Notes: generated by a model from the letters alone, not told the origin. A stretch of 64,000 bases of DNA from Sipunculus nudus (GCA_026874595.1 CM049322.1:54279386-54343385), one strand, 5' to 3'; positions 1 to 12,836 are shown, numbered from the stretch's first letter. Made by a program: numbers and translations.

Positions 1-340
1 TTTAATAAAAGACCAGCGTCCTTTCCTCTCAGTAACAGGCTAAACACAAAGACGAACGTTTTGTCCTGTCCGTGACAGGCTTAATATAAGGAACAGTGCC
101 ATCATGTCCTTTCAGTAACAGGCTTAATAAAAGGACCTGTGTCTTCATATTCTGTCAGTAACATGCTTCGATGGAGAATCTGTGTCCTCTTCTTACAGTT
201 TCCTGCTTAATATAAGGCCCAAGGTCCTCTCTTGGCAGTAACAAGGTTTCCGTAAGGACCAATGTCCTGATCTGTCTGTAACAGGCTTAACATAAAGACT
301 AATGCCCTGTCCGGTCAGTAACAGGTTTCACCTAAAGGAA
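1..340. repeat. Degenerate 40-43 bp minisatellite, about 8 copies
   Basis: Successive units share a CAGTAACAGGCTTAATATAA-like half followed by GGACCAATGTCCT-like sequence. Unit boundaries recur at about 40-43 bp, with many substitutions and small indels. The array begins at or before the window edge, so its full length is unknown. There are no open frames of note. GTAACAGGCTTAA is the best conserved part, seen near 33, 114, 277 and 318 with variations. Confidence 0.75.
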
Positions 341-623
341 TGTATGCAGTTTATTAAGACTCATGGTACATCATACGTGTCCTATGGTCAAGGCGGGAGA
401 GACAAGTCCTGGTTCATTATGAATAGAGGTTTCTTATTTGAAAAGCCACAAAAAAACGTGGCTCACGCATAGTGGCCCTGCCGACACATAAAGTGGGTAA
501 GACTATGATGTCTCTACCGTAACGTCGCTTCGCTGGTTCCAATAAAAATGTGCAAATACACAGAGGGGTTGGGGTTCTGGCGTGGTCAAGTTTCATCTAT
601 ATATCTATATGAACCAGCATGGC

Positions 624-624
<1 letters not shown>
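341..624. other. Unique sequence with no recognisable gene
   Basis: I see no coding frame, RNA gene or repeat between the minisatellite and the TA tract. Confidence 0.5.

Positions 625-695
<71 letters not shown>
625..695. repeat. (TA)n microsatellite
   Basis: About 70 bp of almost pure TA dinucleotides with one early interruption. Open frames across it on both strands encode runs of alternating Ile and Tyr and are artefacts of the repeat. Confidence 0.97.
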
Positions 696-697
<2 letters not shown>

Positions 698-1380
698 GCA
701 TTCCTGTGTCAAGGGGCAGACACGGTATCACAGTTTTTTTTAATTTCCATTGTGATAAACCATCTATTTCACTCTGTACATTTTTCACTGCACACCAAGT
801 TGATATCAATCCTAATCCTAATCTACAACGACCAAAATCTATGTGTCCACATGCCAATCAAATCCGTTTACAGACACCGGGGGACCTTCAGCCTCTCTTA
901 AAAGAATATGGAATGTTTCGCTTTAAATACAACGATCGCTCATCAGCCAGTCTGAGAATGTTTGGTATCGTGATATTAGAATACTACTCTGCAAAACACT
1001 TCCGGAAATCGTGTGATTATATTTTTGTTTATAAATTTTGATAGTTTACATGAGTTTATATAGTAGTAGCTAAACTTGTCATGTTACCGGTATGGTATGT
1101 TCAATTGTTGTATTCTAGTAACCATCTTATGGTAAATATCAATGTGGCAAATAACACGTAATAGCAAGGAAATTAAGTGAATCTGATGTCTAATTTTTTT
1201 TCGATAATATGACAGTCTGCATACATACACCTCATGGTACCAGCCACTGAAAATACGAGTGACCTTTAAGGCCAAAAGGTGGCGAGCTACACCGCTCACT
1301 ATACATTTATCATGTGATATCCAAATATATGTATCATGATTGGTACTCTGTATATTATAGTAGCGGATCTATTACTCCGA
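696..1380. other. Unique sequence with no recognisable gene
   Basis: No recognisable coding frame. At 868-903 there is a single stretch resembling one monomer of the large satellite that starts at 8.04 kb (see findings). Confidence 0.4.
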
Positions 1381-1393
1381 CCCCCCCCCCCCC
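1381..1393. repeat. Poly-C tract, 13 bp
   Basis: An uninterrupted run of 13 C in an otherwise AT-rich stretch. It is one of four G or C homopolymers of 13-16 bp in the window. Confidence 0.95.
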
Positions 1394-1544
1394 GCTCCCT
1401 GTTAAGGGAACGTGAGCTTTTCTTATACTAACTGGTATCAATTTTTGCTACAAGGGCCGCCTTTCCTGCCCAGAGGACCTTTATTTAGGTTTCTTTATTT
1501 ATTTTCAACTCCAGGCTCGGCTTGTTCAATGTCGTAGCGTTCCA

Positions 1545-3174
1545 AATGTTTTTTTTTTATCACAAACACATATACATAAGAAATATTTGTTGTTAAAATC
1601 CTGTTCAGTATTTTATTCTGAAACATTCCTAAATTCGGAGATTTTGTTATATTCATTGTATGTATAAATGATGTGGAAACGGGGAAAATATTTTCATATA
1701 TATTCAGGTCTCTGGACCATTTCCCATTGCCTTTTCTGGTGCTTTATATACAGATTTGATCATTTCATCATACACCATCTTCGAAACCTGTTTACATTTT
1801 AAAATTGACGAATTTTTTTCCCTTAGAGGATCCCTCAGTTTCCATTAGTATTTTTTCCATGCTTTTGGGATGGCATTAATCACTCCCTGATATACAAGAA
1901 AATGTATAGGTCTACCAATAATATTATTTAACTCTTTATTACTGATAAACCTGTTTAGTCCATTTTCATTAATTATGAACAAGTCAGCTACATTCTGTAT
2001 TCTGACATCAAACCAATGTTGATAAAATATTGGTTTATTATCTATTCTAATATTAGAGTTCATCCATTTACATTGAATTAGAATATCATTTCATCTTCAA
2101 GTTTATTATTATAGTTATAAAGGTACCAAGCTTCCAAAATCTCTCTCCAGAATCGATTTATATTTTGACATATGTACAATAAATCTGTTTTTGCTAAATT
2201 ACCTTTGAAAATAAGGAGCCACCTATAACCAACTTCAGTAAATTATGTTTCCATCCTACTTCTGCTTCCTGGAGTAGTAATCTTTTTATTCAGATAATTT
2301 TGAGTGCGTTTTTGTAGGTCTGTATGCGAATCATCCTCAGACCCCCACATTCATATGGTGCCACCAATGTTAGTCTTTATATCTGTTCAGGTTTATGTGA
2401 CCAGATAAATTTAAACATTATTTTTTTCTATTTCTTTAAAAAATATTTTATTAGGTGCAAGTGGGACTGATAGTAAGAATGTAAGTTGTGACAAAGCAAC
2501 TGTTTTTAATATTATTATCTTCTCCTGCAATGTAATGTTTCTATATGACCAGATATTTAGTAGACTCTTTATTTTCTCCACTGCTGGAGTAAAGTTAAGT
2601 TTCATAAGATGTTTCGTTTCTGAAGAAATTTTTATTCCTAATATATCTACTGGGCCATATGACCATTTAAGAGTTCATCTTTCTGTTTCTTATTTCCATT
2701 GTTTAACCAACCCATTTTGCCTAAAGAAAGGCATAACTACTATTTTGTCTATATTTATATTAAGGCCCGAAAACAATGCATGATGTTTAAATATTTTAAG
2801 AGCTTTTTTTAAACAGTCTGCATCTTTTAGACTTAGTGTAGTGTCATCTGCATATTTTAATATTTTGTTTCCAAAATATCCCTTAATGTTTTGATTTGCC
2901 CTAATGTTATCGCCAAGATTTCTACACACAAGATGAAAAGATATGGGGATAATGGGCAACCTTGCCTCACTCCTTTTGAAATTTCAAAATAGTTAGATAT
3001 CCAACCATTATTATGAATGCAGCTATTGGTATTTTTGTAAAGTATGTTACACCACTTTTCCATTACAACTCCAAGGCTAAATGAACTAAATATCGCCCTT
3101 GCAATACTGCCCGCATGGCCATAACCCTGGTTCGAAATATTTAATCTAAAGCATACATGACATAACTTATACAC
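1545..3174 (-). mobile_element. L1-like non-LTR retrotransposon, 3' half (3' ORF2 and possible tail)
   Basis: The minus strand carries pieces of the C-terminal half of a LINE ORF2, broken by frameshifts and stops. The pieces keep the family order: palm motif, YADD catalytic motif, thumb and C-terminal region. The element's 3' side lies at lower coordinates. A T10 run at 1549-1558 (A10 on the element strand) could be a relic of the poly-A tail. The endonuclease and the N-terminal part of the reverse transcriptase are absent. The ORF1-like remnant at 3633-4200 has the same orientation and the right relative position, so both are probably one internally deleted copy. Confidence 0.7.
1845..3174 (-). 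pseudogene. Reverse transcriptase fragment of LINE ORF2, frameshifted
   Basis: The product would be a reverse transcriptase for target-primed insertion. At 2857-3174 one frame reads KGVRQGCPLSPYLF, the diagnostic RT palm motif of L1 and Tx1-like elements, preceded by a region like the helix that holds YKNTNSCIHNNG. The reading then shifts frame near 2.9 kb, and the catalytic YADD box follows in 2690-2959, with FSGLNINIDK behind it as expected for this family. Further C-terminal pieces lie at 2411-2605 (VEKIKSLLNIWSYRNITLQEK, thumb-like) and 1845-2063. At least two frameshifts and several stops separate the pieces, so no functional protein is possible. Family assignment is confident; the exact clade is not. 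Confidence 0.82.
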
Positions 3175-3632
3175 TAGCTAGGGATGCATTCATAATGTAA
3201 TTTGTCGGCTGGATATATCATAATCACAACACATATATCTGAAGACACCTACCACATAATCCATTCACATGCTGTCACAACGTTCACAATACACCAAAAT
3301 CGATTGAGCGATAAATCATTACACAGAGTGTGAAAACAACAAAATAATCTTCCAGTGGCTCTTAATCTAAACCAGTCACCTCCCCTCACAGCTATTTAAC
3401 ATTTTCTATTTCACATCGGTAATTACTGAAAAAAATATATATCATTATAGTTCGAACCAAAAAGTTTATTACTGGTTTTTCAAACTTGTGAAAACTAATA
3501 AATTGAGATTAATACAACAATAATGCACTATAATAAAAATAAAATTATATGCGCCCTCTAATGGCATATATTGCCACCATGTGCCATATCCAGGGCGTCT
3601 TTGTTACAGGGTACAGGGGTTATTTACTGTCT
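3175..3632. other. Gap between the LINE ORF1 and ORF2 remnants
   Basis: In an intact L1-like element this position would hold the endonuclease and the start of reverse transcriptase. I see neither. The stretch is AT-rich and closed in all frames, so the element has lost this segment or was assembled from two insertions. Confidence 0.45.
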
Positions 3633-4200
3633 CTACGGAGATGTTTCTGCGTTCTCGTTGTACTGGTCGTTGATTTTGACCACATGGCCGTCAATGATTA
3701 ATTTGCCGCGGTAGAACCTTGCCTTTAATCTGTGTTGCATATATGCTGTTGCCATCTGTGGTTGGGCTCTTTTCTTCAGTTGATAGTCCGCCTTGGCCAG
3801 GTCCTCTTAACTCTAATTCATGCGCCTTCAACTCTGTTCATGTTTAGTTTGGCCGATTGTAGTATTTTGTTGCGCTCTTTTTGGCTTGTCAGCCTGGCTA
3901 TTATCTGGCCTTGACCTGTTATTTGTCTTTTCACCACACGGTGTGCATTATCTACATATGTATTAATTTCATCCACGGATTTTGGCGCTAGTAGTTCATT
4001 TGTTGATATAATGTCTGCCACTAATTGCACACAGTCCTCATTATTTTGTTCTTTTATACCAATTACACGGATGTTGAACTCTCTAGAGTACCTGGCTATT
4101 AAGTTTATCCATAATTTGTTGGATAATTTGTTCCTGGTGTTTCTCATAAGACGCTTGTTTATCTCTCGCTTTTGTTAGTTCTTTCTTTAATGGTTTTTTT
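3633..4200 (-). pseudogene. L1-like ORF1 (RNA-binding protein) remnant, frameshifted
   Basis: L1-type ORF1 proteins are coiled-coil RNA-binding chaperones. On the minus strand a Lys/Glu/Gln-rich coiled-coil-like piece (about 4200-4090, EKHQEQIIQQIMDKL) is followed after a frameshift by SREFNIRVIGIKEQN (compare the family pattern of R-NIRI-GI plus acidic residues). The family-typical VDNAHRV segment and GQIIARLTSQKERNKIL come next. After a second frameshift near 3.81 kb the terminal motif RFYRGKLIIDGHVVKINDQ appears and ends at a TAG at 3633-3635. The order coiled coil, RRM-like, C-terminal domain matches the family. It lies upstream, in element orientation, of the RT remnant. Confidence 0.75.
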
Positions 4201-4237
4201 TTCAAATGTTACAGTTACTTTTAAATGTGTAGAAAAA

Positions 4238-4480
4238 TATGTGATGTGATTATATGTTTATCACCAAGAATATAAGTGTGAATATCTTTAATTCCCATCA
4301 AGAAAAGATATATTGGTACTTAATATTTGCCTTTGAAACACAAATCCTACTTATTAAACGGTCTTAGAATGTCTGATTTTAGAAATTCTCAAACAAGGGA
4401 AATTGAAATAAACTGGTTCTAAAATAAGCCAGTATGTGATGTGATTATATGTTTATCATCTAGAATATAATTGTGAAAAA
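4238..4480. repeat. Short direct repeat, 195 bp apart
   Basis: A stretch of about 42 bp beginning TATGTGATGTGATTATATGT occurs at 4238 and again at 4433 with a few substitutions. The copies flank unrelated AT-rich sequence. No element type is recognised. Confidence 0.75.
4287..4425 (+). repeat. Dispersed repeat copy 1 (partner at 5842-5985)
   Basis: This block and 5842-5985 share, in the same order, a CCCATCA-AGATATATT start, an ACTTATTAA-CGG middle and an AAACAAGGGA-ATT-AA-T end. The copies are diverged and similar in length, so they are probably members of an uncharacterised interspersed family. Confidence 0.5.
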
Positions 4481-5463
4481 CTTTATATTATAAAATATTT
4501 TAAAACCCTGATGCCAGAGTTAATATATTTTGAAATTATTTATAATTATGTGTATCGGTAATTAAGACCACATTGTCATCTAAGTTTACCTCCAAAATAA
4601 TAAACAAAATTTTAAAAAATTATAGTTCATTAAAAAGTAAAAAAGCTAAATATTGATCATTGTAAGACAAACTGCAAACACGTTAGGACTCCATAAAGAG
4701 CCTTTTCCTTTTTCTTTGAGCTGCCGCTATCAAGCTTTTCAAAATCACCAGAACCATTGTCTGAAAGTAACATTTTTTTCTTTACAAGGCTCCAACTCTA
4801 AAGGTTAACAGTTACAGGATTTATCTTATTTATTATAGTAAGCCTCACACACAGTCACACATACCCACATTGCCTTAAATATCGCCCGACCTTTCTATTT
4901 TCAGATAAAGTATGAGGTATGGAACGCTAAGGTAATAAATATGTCAATGTATAAACTGAATTGTGGCAAAATTAAAAAAAAAACTTTATAATTATAGAGG
5001 GCACACTTCACATTTTATATATTTACAGTAAATGTTATCCTTAGTAAATTTGTTATCCTTACCAAGAAAGCCCAGGGCAGAAACGGTTAATGGCATACTT
5101 TGGCGGCGCCAGTAGTAAATGGACGGGCATTATACATAGTTATAACAGACAGTTGTTTTTCAAAATCAACTATCACAGTTTTACATGTGGGAGTCAATGC
5201 ATTACAAAGCACAATGTTTTTTTTTTCTATTTACATGGATCTTTGCAAGGATAGGGGGATTTTTACCAATCCTATCTTAAATTACAATGTGGCAAATCAC
5301 CCGAAATTGCACGGAAACAACTTCTGACGTTTGATGTATGTTCACGTTTTCTTACGATTATTGATCGGCACTCTTTGCAGTTGCACATCCAGACGCCCCC
5401 CGCCCCTGTGAAGCCACCGTGACATTTTTGGTGGTTCAAATCAATTTTGGTTTGCAACAAGGA
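4481..5463. other. AT-rich sequence with no recognisable gene
   Basis: The open frames at 5100-5327 (plus) and 5272-5487 (minus) are short, low in coding character and match nothing I recognise. I treat the stretch as non-coding. Confidence 0.45.
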
Positions 5464-5476
5464 CCCCCCCCCCCCC
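5464..5476. repeat. Poly-C tract, 13 bp
   Basis: Thirteen C in a row, followed by ACCCCC. Confidence 0.93.
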
Positions 5477-5841
5477 ACCCCCGACATGGTGTATGTATCT
5501 TCTGAGCTTGCTTGTTCATGTGATTTGAGAAGCTATCAACTAAAGGGAAGATAGATCTGGCAAATATATATAGAAGTGTTGGGATTAAATTTTATAACTA
5601 ACAATATATTTTTGAATCTATAACAAGAGAGTAAGTATCAGTTCATAAAAAAGACTGATATCATAGTTGTTCAATTTGATAAAATATAATCAAATGGGGA
5701 TGAAATATGTTCAGATAAATTATGTAGATATTTTAACGAACAGAAAATATTATATACATTGCAAAGGTCAAACGCTAGAAATTTTCACATTTAACAAAAG
5801 TGCCTTCGCGCTCAGTCATTAAAGCAGACATCACGTCGCTC

Positions 5842-5985
5842 TCTTCCCATCATGATAAGATATATTTTGTCTTTGCTTTCTAAAAATAGTTGCCACCAAT
5901 TTCACTTATTAATCGGGAAGAAATATTTTTTCAAATTTTTTTTAGTTTTTAAACAAGGGATATTAAAATTAACCTGTTCTGAAAG
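5842..5985 (+). repeat. Dispersed repeat copy 2 (partner at 4287-4425)
   Basis: Same block order as the 4287-4425 copy (CCCATCATGATAAGATATAT, then CACTTATTAATCGGG, then AAACAAGGGATATT), with a longer T-rich internal stretch here. Confidence 0.5.
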
Positions 5986-7721
5986 AAAAATAAATGAGAA
6001 ATGCTTTGAGAAAAGCATATAATTCCGGATCATATTAAACAAAATAGTGTAAGTATTAACAACTCAATTCGGAAGCGGCATCACATTTGGTATAAAATAT
6101 GCACAAGTTAAATATTGACAGGAATTTTTTAAAAGAAAATTATACTAATTTATCTGCCCCTTTAGCGAATTCTACTCAAATACTTAAACATATTCTGTAT
6201 ACATAATTAAAAATATAACTGAAGAGGTTCTATGTGTACATCCTGATAGACACTAATATTGATACAGGATAGAAAAAAAGTCATATACATGCTGAGCTTC
6301 CTCAAACAAATCTACATAACATTTCATTATATATCATGATGTTCATAACAGTTTATTGGCTAATATTCTCAGTTTACTACACTTTTGTAGAAAAGAGCAT
6401 TGTATGTCAAGATGTAAAATAATTTGCTGTATGACTAAATTTCTTATTAATGGATTTCCTTTGACATTTTGTTAATAATTCAATATATACATTTGCCATT
6501 TATTTTCTTTTTCCTTGAAATAGAAAATAATCAAATTATCCAGCTCAGTCATTGTTTCATATCATGTATAAATCACGTGATTTAATCAGTTGTTTGTTTG
6601 TCTCACTTTACCTACTAGTATATGACTTTGTTTCCAGTGATGAGTACATTTTTACCGAGCCATTCTTGATAAACAAATTAAGTGACTCATGAGAGAGAGA
6701 GCAGGATATTATTATAAATAACAACGCGCTACTATATATAGCATTTCTACTATATGTATTATATAACCTGAATGTTTATAAACATGTAAGAGTGTGCATA
6801 ATTATAAATTCACCGTACCGGCATTTGTGATTTATTTAACCTAGAGCTGAACAAGGCCAGAACACTTACAGATCTGTTACACTATGTGTTCACGTTTATT
6901 TATTTATTTTTTTTTTTGATTTTTGAAAAAAAAGTCCTTAACTGTTTATATCCTCTCTCTGTACCCCCGTAAGTTTGATATATTTGTCATTCTTGACAAA
7001 TTTATAAATATAAGGAACTTCCTTACTCACATCAATGTTCGAGCTGGTAATTAAATTAAGATATCTAGAACCTAAGATTTAATAATTGTGACTTAATTTA
7101 TCATCTAAATATCATGTATTAATATTTAATCGTTGGCATACTTCTGTTGTGTAATCCTATAAATGGCACAAGACCTATAACTTGCGATTGTATTTCGTAG
7201 TATTTTAACGGTAGATTTATCATGAATAGTAGGGCACAGGTGCTAACATTCAAAAGAGACAAAGAAGACAAAATATGTAATGGTACTCACCCTAGAGGTT
7301 CTTAAATCACTTTGAAAACACGCTTTTTTTTATGAAGAGCCAGACCTTCGGGCTGGGTAACGTGATTAAATTCTATCTGAAATCACAATAATATTATTAT
7401 CTACTTTTTTGTAAGAGCTACCAGTTATCAGCTACATATGCCATATTGGCTACAATATTTGATTCATGAAGTATACGCAAGCCAGTAGTGATTTAACCCA
7501 ATTTACTTATTTTAATTAAACAATTTTGCATCAAGTTATTCATCTATCGCATATCTTGACGTATTTCCAAACTTCCATATCTCACTGTTTCCTTAGAGGG
7601 AAGTCAACAAAACTATTACTTTTATAAAGTAAATAAAAATCAAGCATATACTAAAACATCTCGAATGATATAATAAATCTCATTTGCTTGACATTAAACA
7701 ATAGGCGCATATTCTTACTAG
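5986..7721. other. AT-rich sequence with no recognisable gene
   Basis: About 1.7 kb with stops in all frames, scattered short A and T runs (notably a T-rich stretch at 6895-6920) and no RNA gene or repeat array that I can identify. Confidence 0.5.
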
Positions 7722-7814
7722 GTCAGCCACGCATCGTCGTCTCTAACAGAAGACCCGCACTACAGGCCGGTGTTTGAGGTGGCCACTTCTATTTTCTTCC
7801 CTGTTTGGGAATGA
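7722..7814 (+). CDS. Possible small terminal exon, unknown product
   Basis: A pyrimidine-containing stretch ending ATTCTTACTAG (AG at 7720-7721) looks like a splice acceptor. It is followed by 30 open codons to a TGA at 7812-7814. The translation includes LTEDPHYRPVFEVATS and the GC content rises sharply compared with the AT-rich surroundings. No domain is recognised, no partner exon was found, and a 30-codon frame can arise by chance, so confidence is low. Confidence 0.22.
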   Translation, partial: VSHASSSLTEDPHYRPVFEVATSIFFPVWE

Positions 7815-10800
7815 ACCAATGACAACTGTCAATTAAAAAAAGTTATACGGCCTTTGGACTGCTTTCAAAATCACTTGACTTTGGCATCCTCTGATATGGG
7901 TAATTTATTTATCTATATCTCGATAAAAATCTAGGAACAAACACGGTAACGTGGGTAATATATTAATGTAAATAATTAATTACCAGAATCAGAAGAGGGC
8001 TTAATATCGCCAAAGAGACTACCTATTATTCTAAATTGTGGTGCTCTTGCTCTGTCGTAAAACAAACACCGGATGACTGTGACTATATATCAAATTGACA
8101 ACATTTGGCCTTTACTTCTTCAAACAGACACCGGGTGGCTCTCCTGTTATCTCAAAGCAGATACCGGGTGGTCCCACTCTGTCTTAAAGTAGACACTGGG
8201 TGACTCTCAGTCTGTCTCAAAGCAGATACCGGGTGGTCCCACTCTGTCTTAAAGCAGACACCGGGTGACTCTCAATCTGTCTCAAAGCAGATACCGGGTG
8301 GTCCCACTCTGTCTTAAAGCAGACACCAGGTGACTCTCAATCTGTCTCAAAGCAGATACCGGGTGCTCTCACTCTGTCTTAAAGCAGACACCGGGTGACT
8401 CTCAGTCTGTCTCAAAGCAGATACCGGGTGGTCCCACTCTGTCTTAAAGCAGACATCGGGTGACTCTCAATCTGTCTCAAAGCAGATACCGGGAGGTCTC
8501 ACTCTGTCTTAAAGCAGACACCGCGTGACTCTCAGTCTGTCTCAAAGCAGATACCGGGTGGTCCCACTCTGTCTTAAAGCAAACACCGGGTGACTCTGTC
8601 TGTCTCAAAGCAGATACCTGGTGGTCTCACTTTGTCTTAAAGCAGACACCGGGTGACTCTCAGTCTGTCTCAAAGCAGATACCGGGTGGTCCCACTCTGT
8701 CTTAAAGCAGACACCGGGTGACTCTCAATCAGTCTCAAAGCAGATACCGGGTGGTCCCACTCTGTCTTAAAGCAGACACCGGGTGACTCCCAGTCTGTCT
8801 CAAAGCAGATACCGGGTGGTCCCACTCTGTCTTAAAGCAGACACCGGGTGACTCTCAGTCTGTCTCAAAGCAGATACCGGGTGGTCCCACTCTGTCTTAA
8901 AGCAGACACCGGGTGACTCTCAGTCTGTCTCAAAGCAGATACCGGGTGGTCCCACTCTGTCTTAAAGCAGACACCGGGTGACTCTCAGTCTGTCTCAAAG
9001 CAGATACCGGTTGTTCCCACTCTGTCTTAAAGCAAACACCGGGTGACTCTCAATCTGTCTCAAAGCAGATACCTGGTGGTCTCACTCTGTCTTAAAGCAG
9101 ACACCGGGTGACTCTCAGTCTGTCTCAAAGCAGATACCTGGTGGTCTCACTCTGTCTTAAAGCAGACACCGGGTGACTCTCAGTCTGTCTCAAAGCAGAT
9201 ACCGGGTGGTCCCACTCTGTCTTAAAGCAAACACCGGGTGACTCTGTCTGTCTCAAAGCAGATACCTGGTGGTCTCACTCTGTCTTAAAGCAGACACCGG
9301 GTGACTCTCAGTCTGTCTCAAAGCAGATACCGGGTGGTCCCACTCTGTCTTAAAGCAAACACCGGGTGACTCTGTCTGTCTCAAAGCAGATACCTGGTGG
9401 TCTCACTCTGTCTTAAACCAGACACCGCGTGACTCTCAGTCTGTCTCAAAGCAGATACCGGGTGGTCTCACTCTGTCTTAAAGCAAACACCGGGTGACTC
9501 TGTCTGTCTCAAAGCAGATACCTGGTGATCTCACTCTGTCTTAAAGCAGACACCGCGTGACTCTCAGTCTGTCTCAAAGCAGATACCTGGTGGTCTCACT
9601 CTGTCTTAAAGCAGACACCCGGTGACTTTCAGTCTGTCTCAAAGCAGATACCTGGTGGTCTCACTCTGTCTTAAAGCAGACACCGGGTGACTCTCAGTCT
9701 GTCTCAAAGCAGATACCGGGTGGTCCCACTCTGTCTTAAAGCAAACACCGGGTGACTCTGTCTGTCTCAAAGCAGATACCTGGTAGTCTCACTCTGTCTT
9801 AAAGCAGACACCGCGTGACTCTCAGTCTGTCTCAAAGCAGATACCGGGTGGTCTCACTCTGTCTTATAGCAGACACCGGGTGACTCTCAGTCTGTCTCAA
9901 AGCAGATACCTGGTGGTCTCACTCTGTCTTAAAGCAGACACCGCGTGACTCTCAGTCTGTGTCAAAGCAGATACCGGGTGGTCCCACTCTGTCTTAAAGC
10001 AGACACCGGGTGACTCTCAGTCTGTCTCAAAGCAGATACCGGGTGGTCCCACTCTGTCTTAAAGCAGACACCGGGTGACTCTCAGTCTGTCTCAAAGCAG
10101 ATACCGGGTGGTCCCACTCTGTCTTAAAGCAGACACCGGGTGACTCTCAGTCTGTCTCAAAGCAGATACCGGTTGTTCCACTCTGTCTTAAAGCAAACAC
10201 CGGGTGACTCTCAATCTGTCTCAAAGCAGATACCTGGTGGTCTCACTCTGTCTTAAAGCAGACACCGGGTGACTCTCAGTCTGTCTCAAAGCAGATACCT
10301 GGTGGTCTCACTCTGTCTTAAAGCAGACACCGGGTGACTCTCAGTCTGTCTCAAAGCAGATACCGGGTGGTCCCACTCTGTCTTAAAGCAAACACCGGGT
10401 GACTCTCAGTCTGTCTCAAAGCAGATACCTGGTGGTCTCACTCTGTCTTAAAGCAGACACCGGGTGACTCTCAGTCTGTCTCAAAGCAGATACCGGGTGG
10501 TCCCACTCTGTCTTAAAGCAAACACCGGGTGACTCTGTCAGTCTCAAAGCAGATACCTGGTGGTCTCACTCTGTCTTAAACCAGACACCGCGTGACTCTC
10601 AGTCTGTCTCACAGCAGATACCGGGTGGTCTCACTCTGTCTTAAAGCAAACACCGGGTGACTCTGTCTGTCTCAAAGCAGATACCTGGTGATCTCACTCT
10701 GTCTTAAAGCAGACACCGCGTGACTCTCAGTCTGTCTCAAAGCAGATACCTGGTGGTCTCACTCTGTCTTAAAGCAGACACCCGGTGACTTTCAGTCTGT

Positions 10801-12580
10801 CTCAAAGCAGATACCTGGTGGTCTCACTCTGTCTTAAAGCAGACACCGGGTGACTCTCAGTCTGTCTCAAAGCAGATACCGGGTGGTCTCACTCTGTCTT
10901 AAAGCAGACACCGGGTGACTCTCAGTCTGTCTCAAAGCAGACACCTGGTGGTCTCACTCTGTCTTAAAGCAGACACCGCGTGACTCTCAGTCTGTGTCAA
11001 AGCAGATACCGGGTGGTCCCACTCTGTCTTAAAGCAAACACCGGGTGACTCTGTCTGTCTCAAAGCAGATACCTGGTGGTCTCACTCTGTCTTAAAGCAG
11101 ACACCGGGTGACTCTCAGTCTGTCTCAAAGCAGATACCGGGTGGTCCCACTCTGTCTTAAAGCAAACACCGGGTGACTCTGTCTGTCTCAAAGCAGATAC
11201 CTGGTGGTCCCACTCTGTCTTAAAGCAGACACCGCGTGACTCTCAAGCTGTCTTAAAGCAGATACCTGGTGGTCTCACTCTGTCTTAAAGCAGACACCGG
11301 GTGACTCTCAGTCTGTCTCAAAGCAGATACCTGGTGGTCTCACTCTGTCTTAAAGCAGACACCGGGTGACTCTCAATCTGTCTCAAAGCAGATACCTGGT
11401 GGTCTCACTCTGTCTTAAAGCAGACACCGGGTGACTCTCAGTCTGTCTCAAAGCAGATACCGGGTGGTCCCACTCTGTCTTAAAGCAAACATAGGGTGAC
11501 TCTGTCTGTCTCAAAGCAGATACCTGGTGGTCTCACTCTGTCTTAAAGCAGACACCGCGTGACTCTCAGTCTGTATCAAAGCAGATACCGGCTGGTCTCA
11601 CTCTGTCTTAAAGCAAACACCGGGTGACTCTGTCTGTCTCAAAGCAGATACCTGGTGATCTCACTCTGTCTTAAAGCAGACACCGCGTGACTCTCAGTCT
11701 GTCTCAAAGCAGATACCTGGTGGTCTCACTCTGTCTTAAAGCAGACACCGGGTGACTCTCAATCTGTCTCAAAGCAGATACCTGGTGGTCTCACTTTGTC
11801 TTAAAGCAGACACCGGGTGACTCTCAGTCTGTCTCAAAGCAGATACCGGTGGTCCCACTCTGTCTTAAAGCAAACACCGGGTGACTCTGTCTGTCTCAAA
11901 GCAGATACCTGGTGGTCTCACTCTGTCTTAAAGCAGACACCGCGTGACTCTCAGTCTGTCTCAAAGCAGATACCGGGTGGTCTCACTCTGTCTTAAAGCA
12001 AACACCGGGTGACTCTGTCTGTCTCAAAGCAGATACCTGGTGATCTCACTCTGTCTTAAAGCAGACACCGCATGACTCTCAGTCTGTCTCAAAGCAGATA
12101 CCGGGTGGTCTCACTCTGTCTTAAAGCAAACACCGGGTGACTCTGTTTGTCTCAAAGCAGATACCTGGTGGTCTCACTCTGTCTTAAAGCAGACACCGGG
12201 TGACTCTCAGTCTGTCTCAAAGCAGATACCGGGTGGTCCCACTCTGTCTTAAAGCAAACACCGGGTGACTCTGTCTGTCTCAAAGCAGATACCTGGTGGT
12301 CACACTCTGTCTTAAAGCAGACACCGGGTGACTCTCAGTCTGTCTCAAAGCAGATACCGGGTGGTCTCACTCTGTCTTAAAGCAAACACCGGGTGACTCT
12401 GTCTGTCTCAAAGCAGATACCTGCTGATCTCACTCTGTCTTAAAGCAGACACCGCGTGACTCTCAGTCTGTCTCAAAGCAGATACCGGGTGGTCTCACTC
12501 TGTCTTAAAGCAAACACCGGGTGAATCTGTCTGTCTCAAAGCAGATACCTGGTGATCTCACTCTGTCTTAAAGCAGACAC

Positions 12581-12836
12581 CGCGTGACTCTCAGTCTGTC
12601 TCAAAGCAGATACCGGGTGGTCTCACTCTGTCTTAAAGCAAACACCGGGTGACTCTGTCTGTCTCAAAGCAGATACCTGGTGATCTCACTCTGTCTTAAA
12701 GCAGACACCGCGTGACTCTCAGTCTGTCTCAAAGCAGATACCGGGTGGTCTCACTCTGTCTTAAAGCAAACACCGGGTGACTCTGTCTGTCTCAAAGCAG
12801 ATACCTGGTGGTCTCACTCTGTCTTAAAGCAGACAC
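12581..12836. repeat. Example of the 128-bp tetramer (65+63) sub-array
   Basis: Here four monomers repeat as one unit: A with CCGCGTGAC, B with CCGGGTGGTCTC, A-short with GCAAACACCGGG, and B with CCTGGTGATCTC. The landmark CGCGTGACTC recurs at 12581 and 12709, exactly 128 bp apart. The same tetramer is found in many other parts of the array. Confidence 0.85.

Noticed and set aside
597-1041. ORFs with long Ile-Tyr runs at the TA tract (also 46092-46424)
   Set aside because: Translation of (TA)n; the residues outside the tract show no domain.
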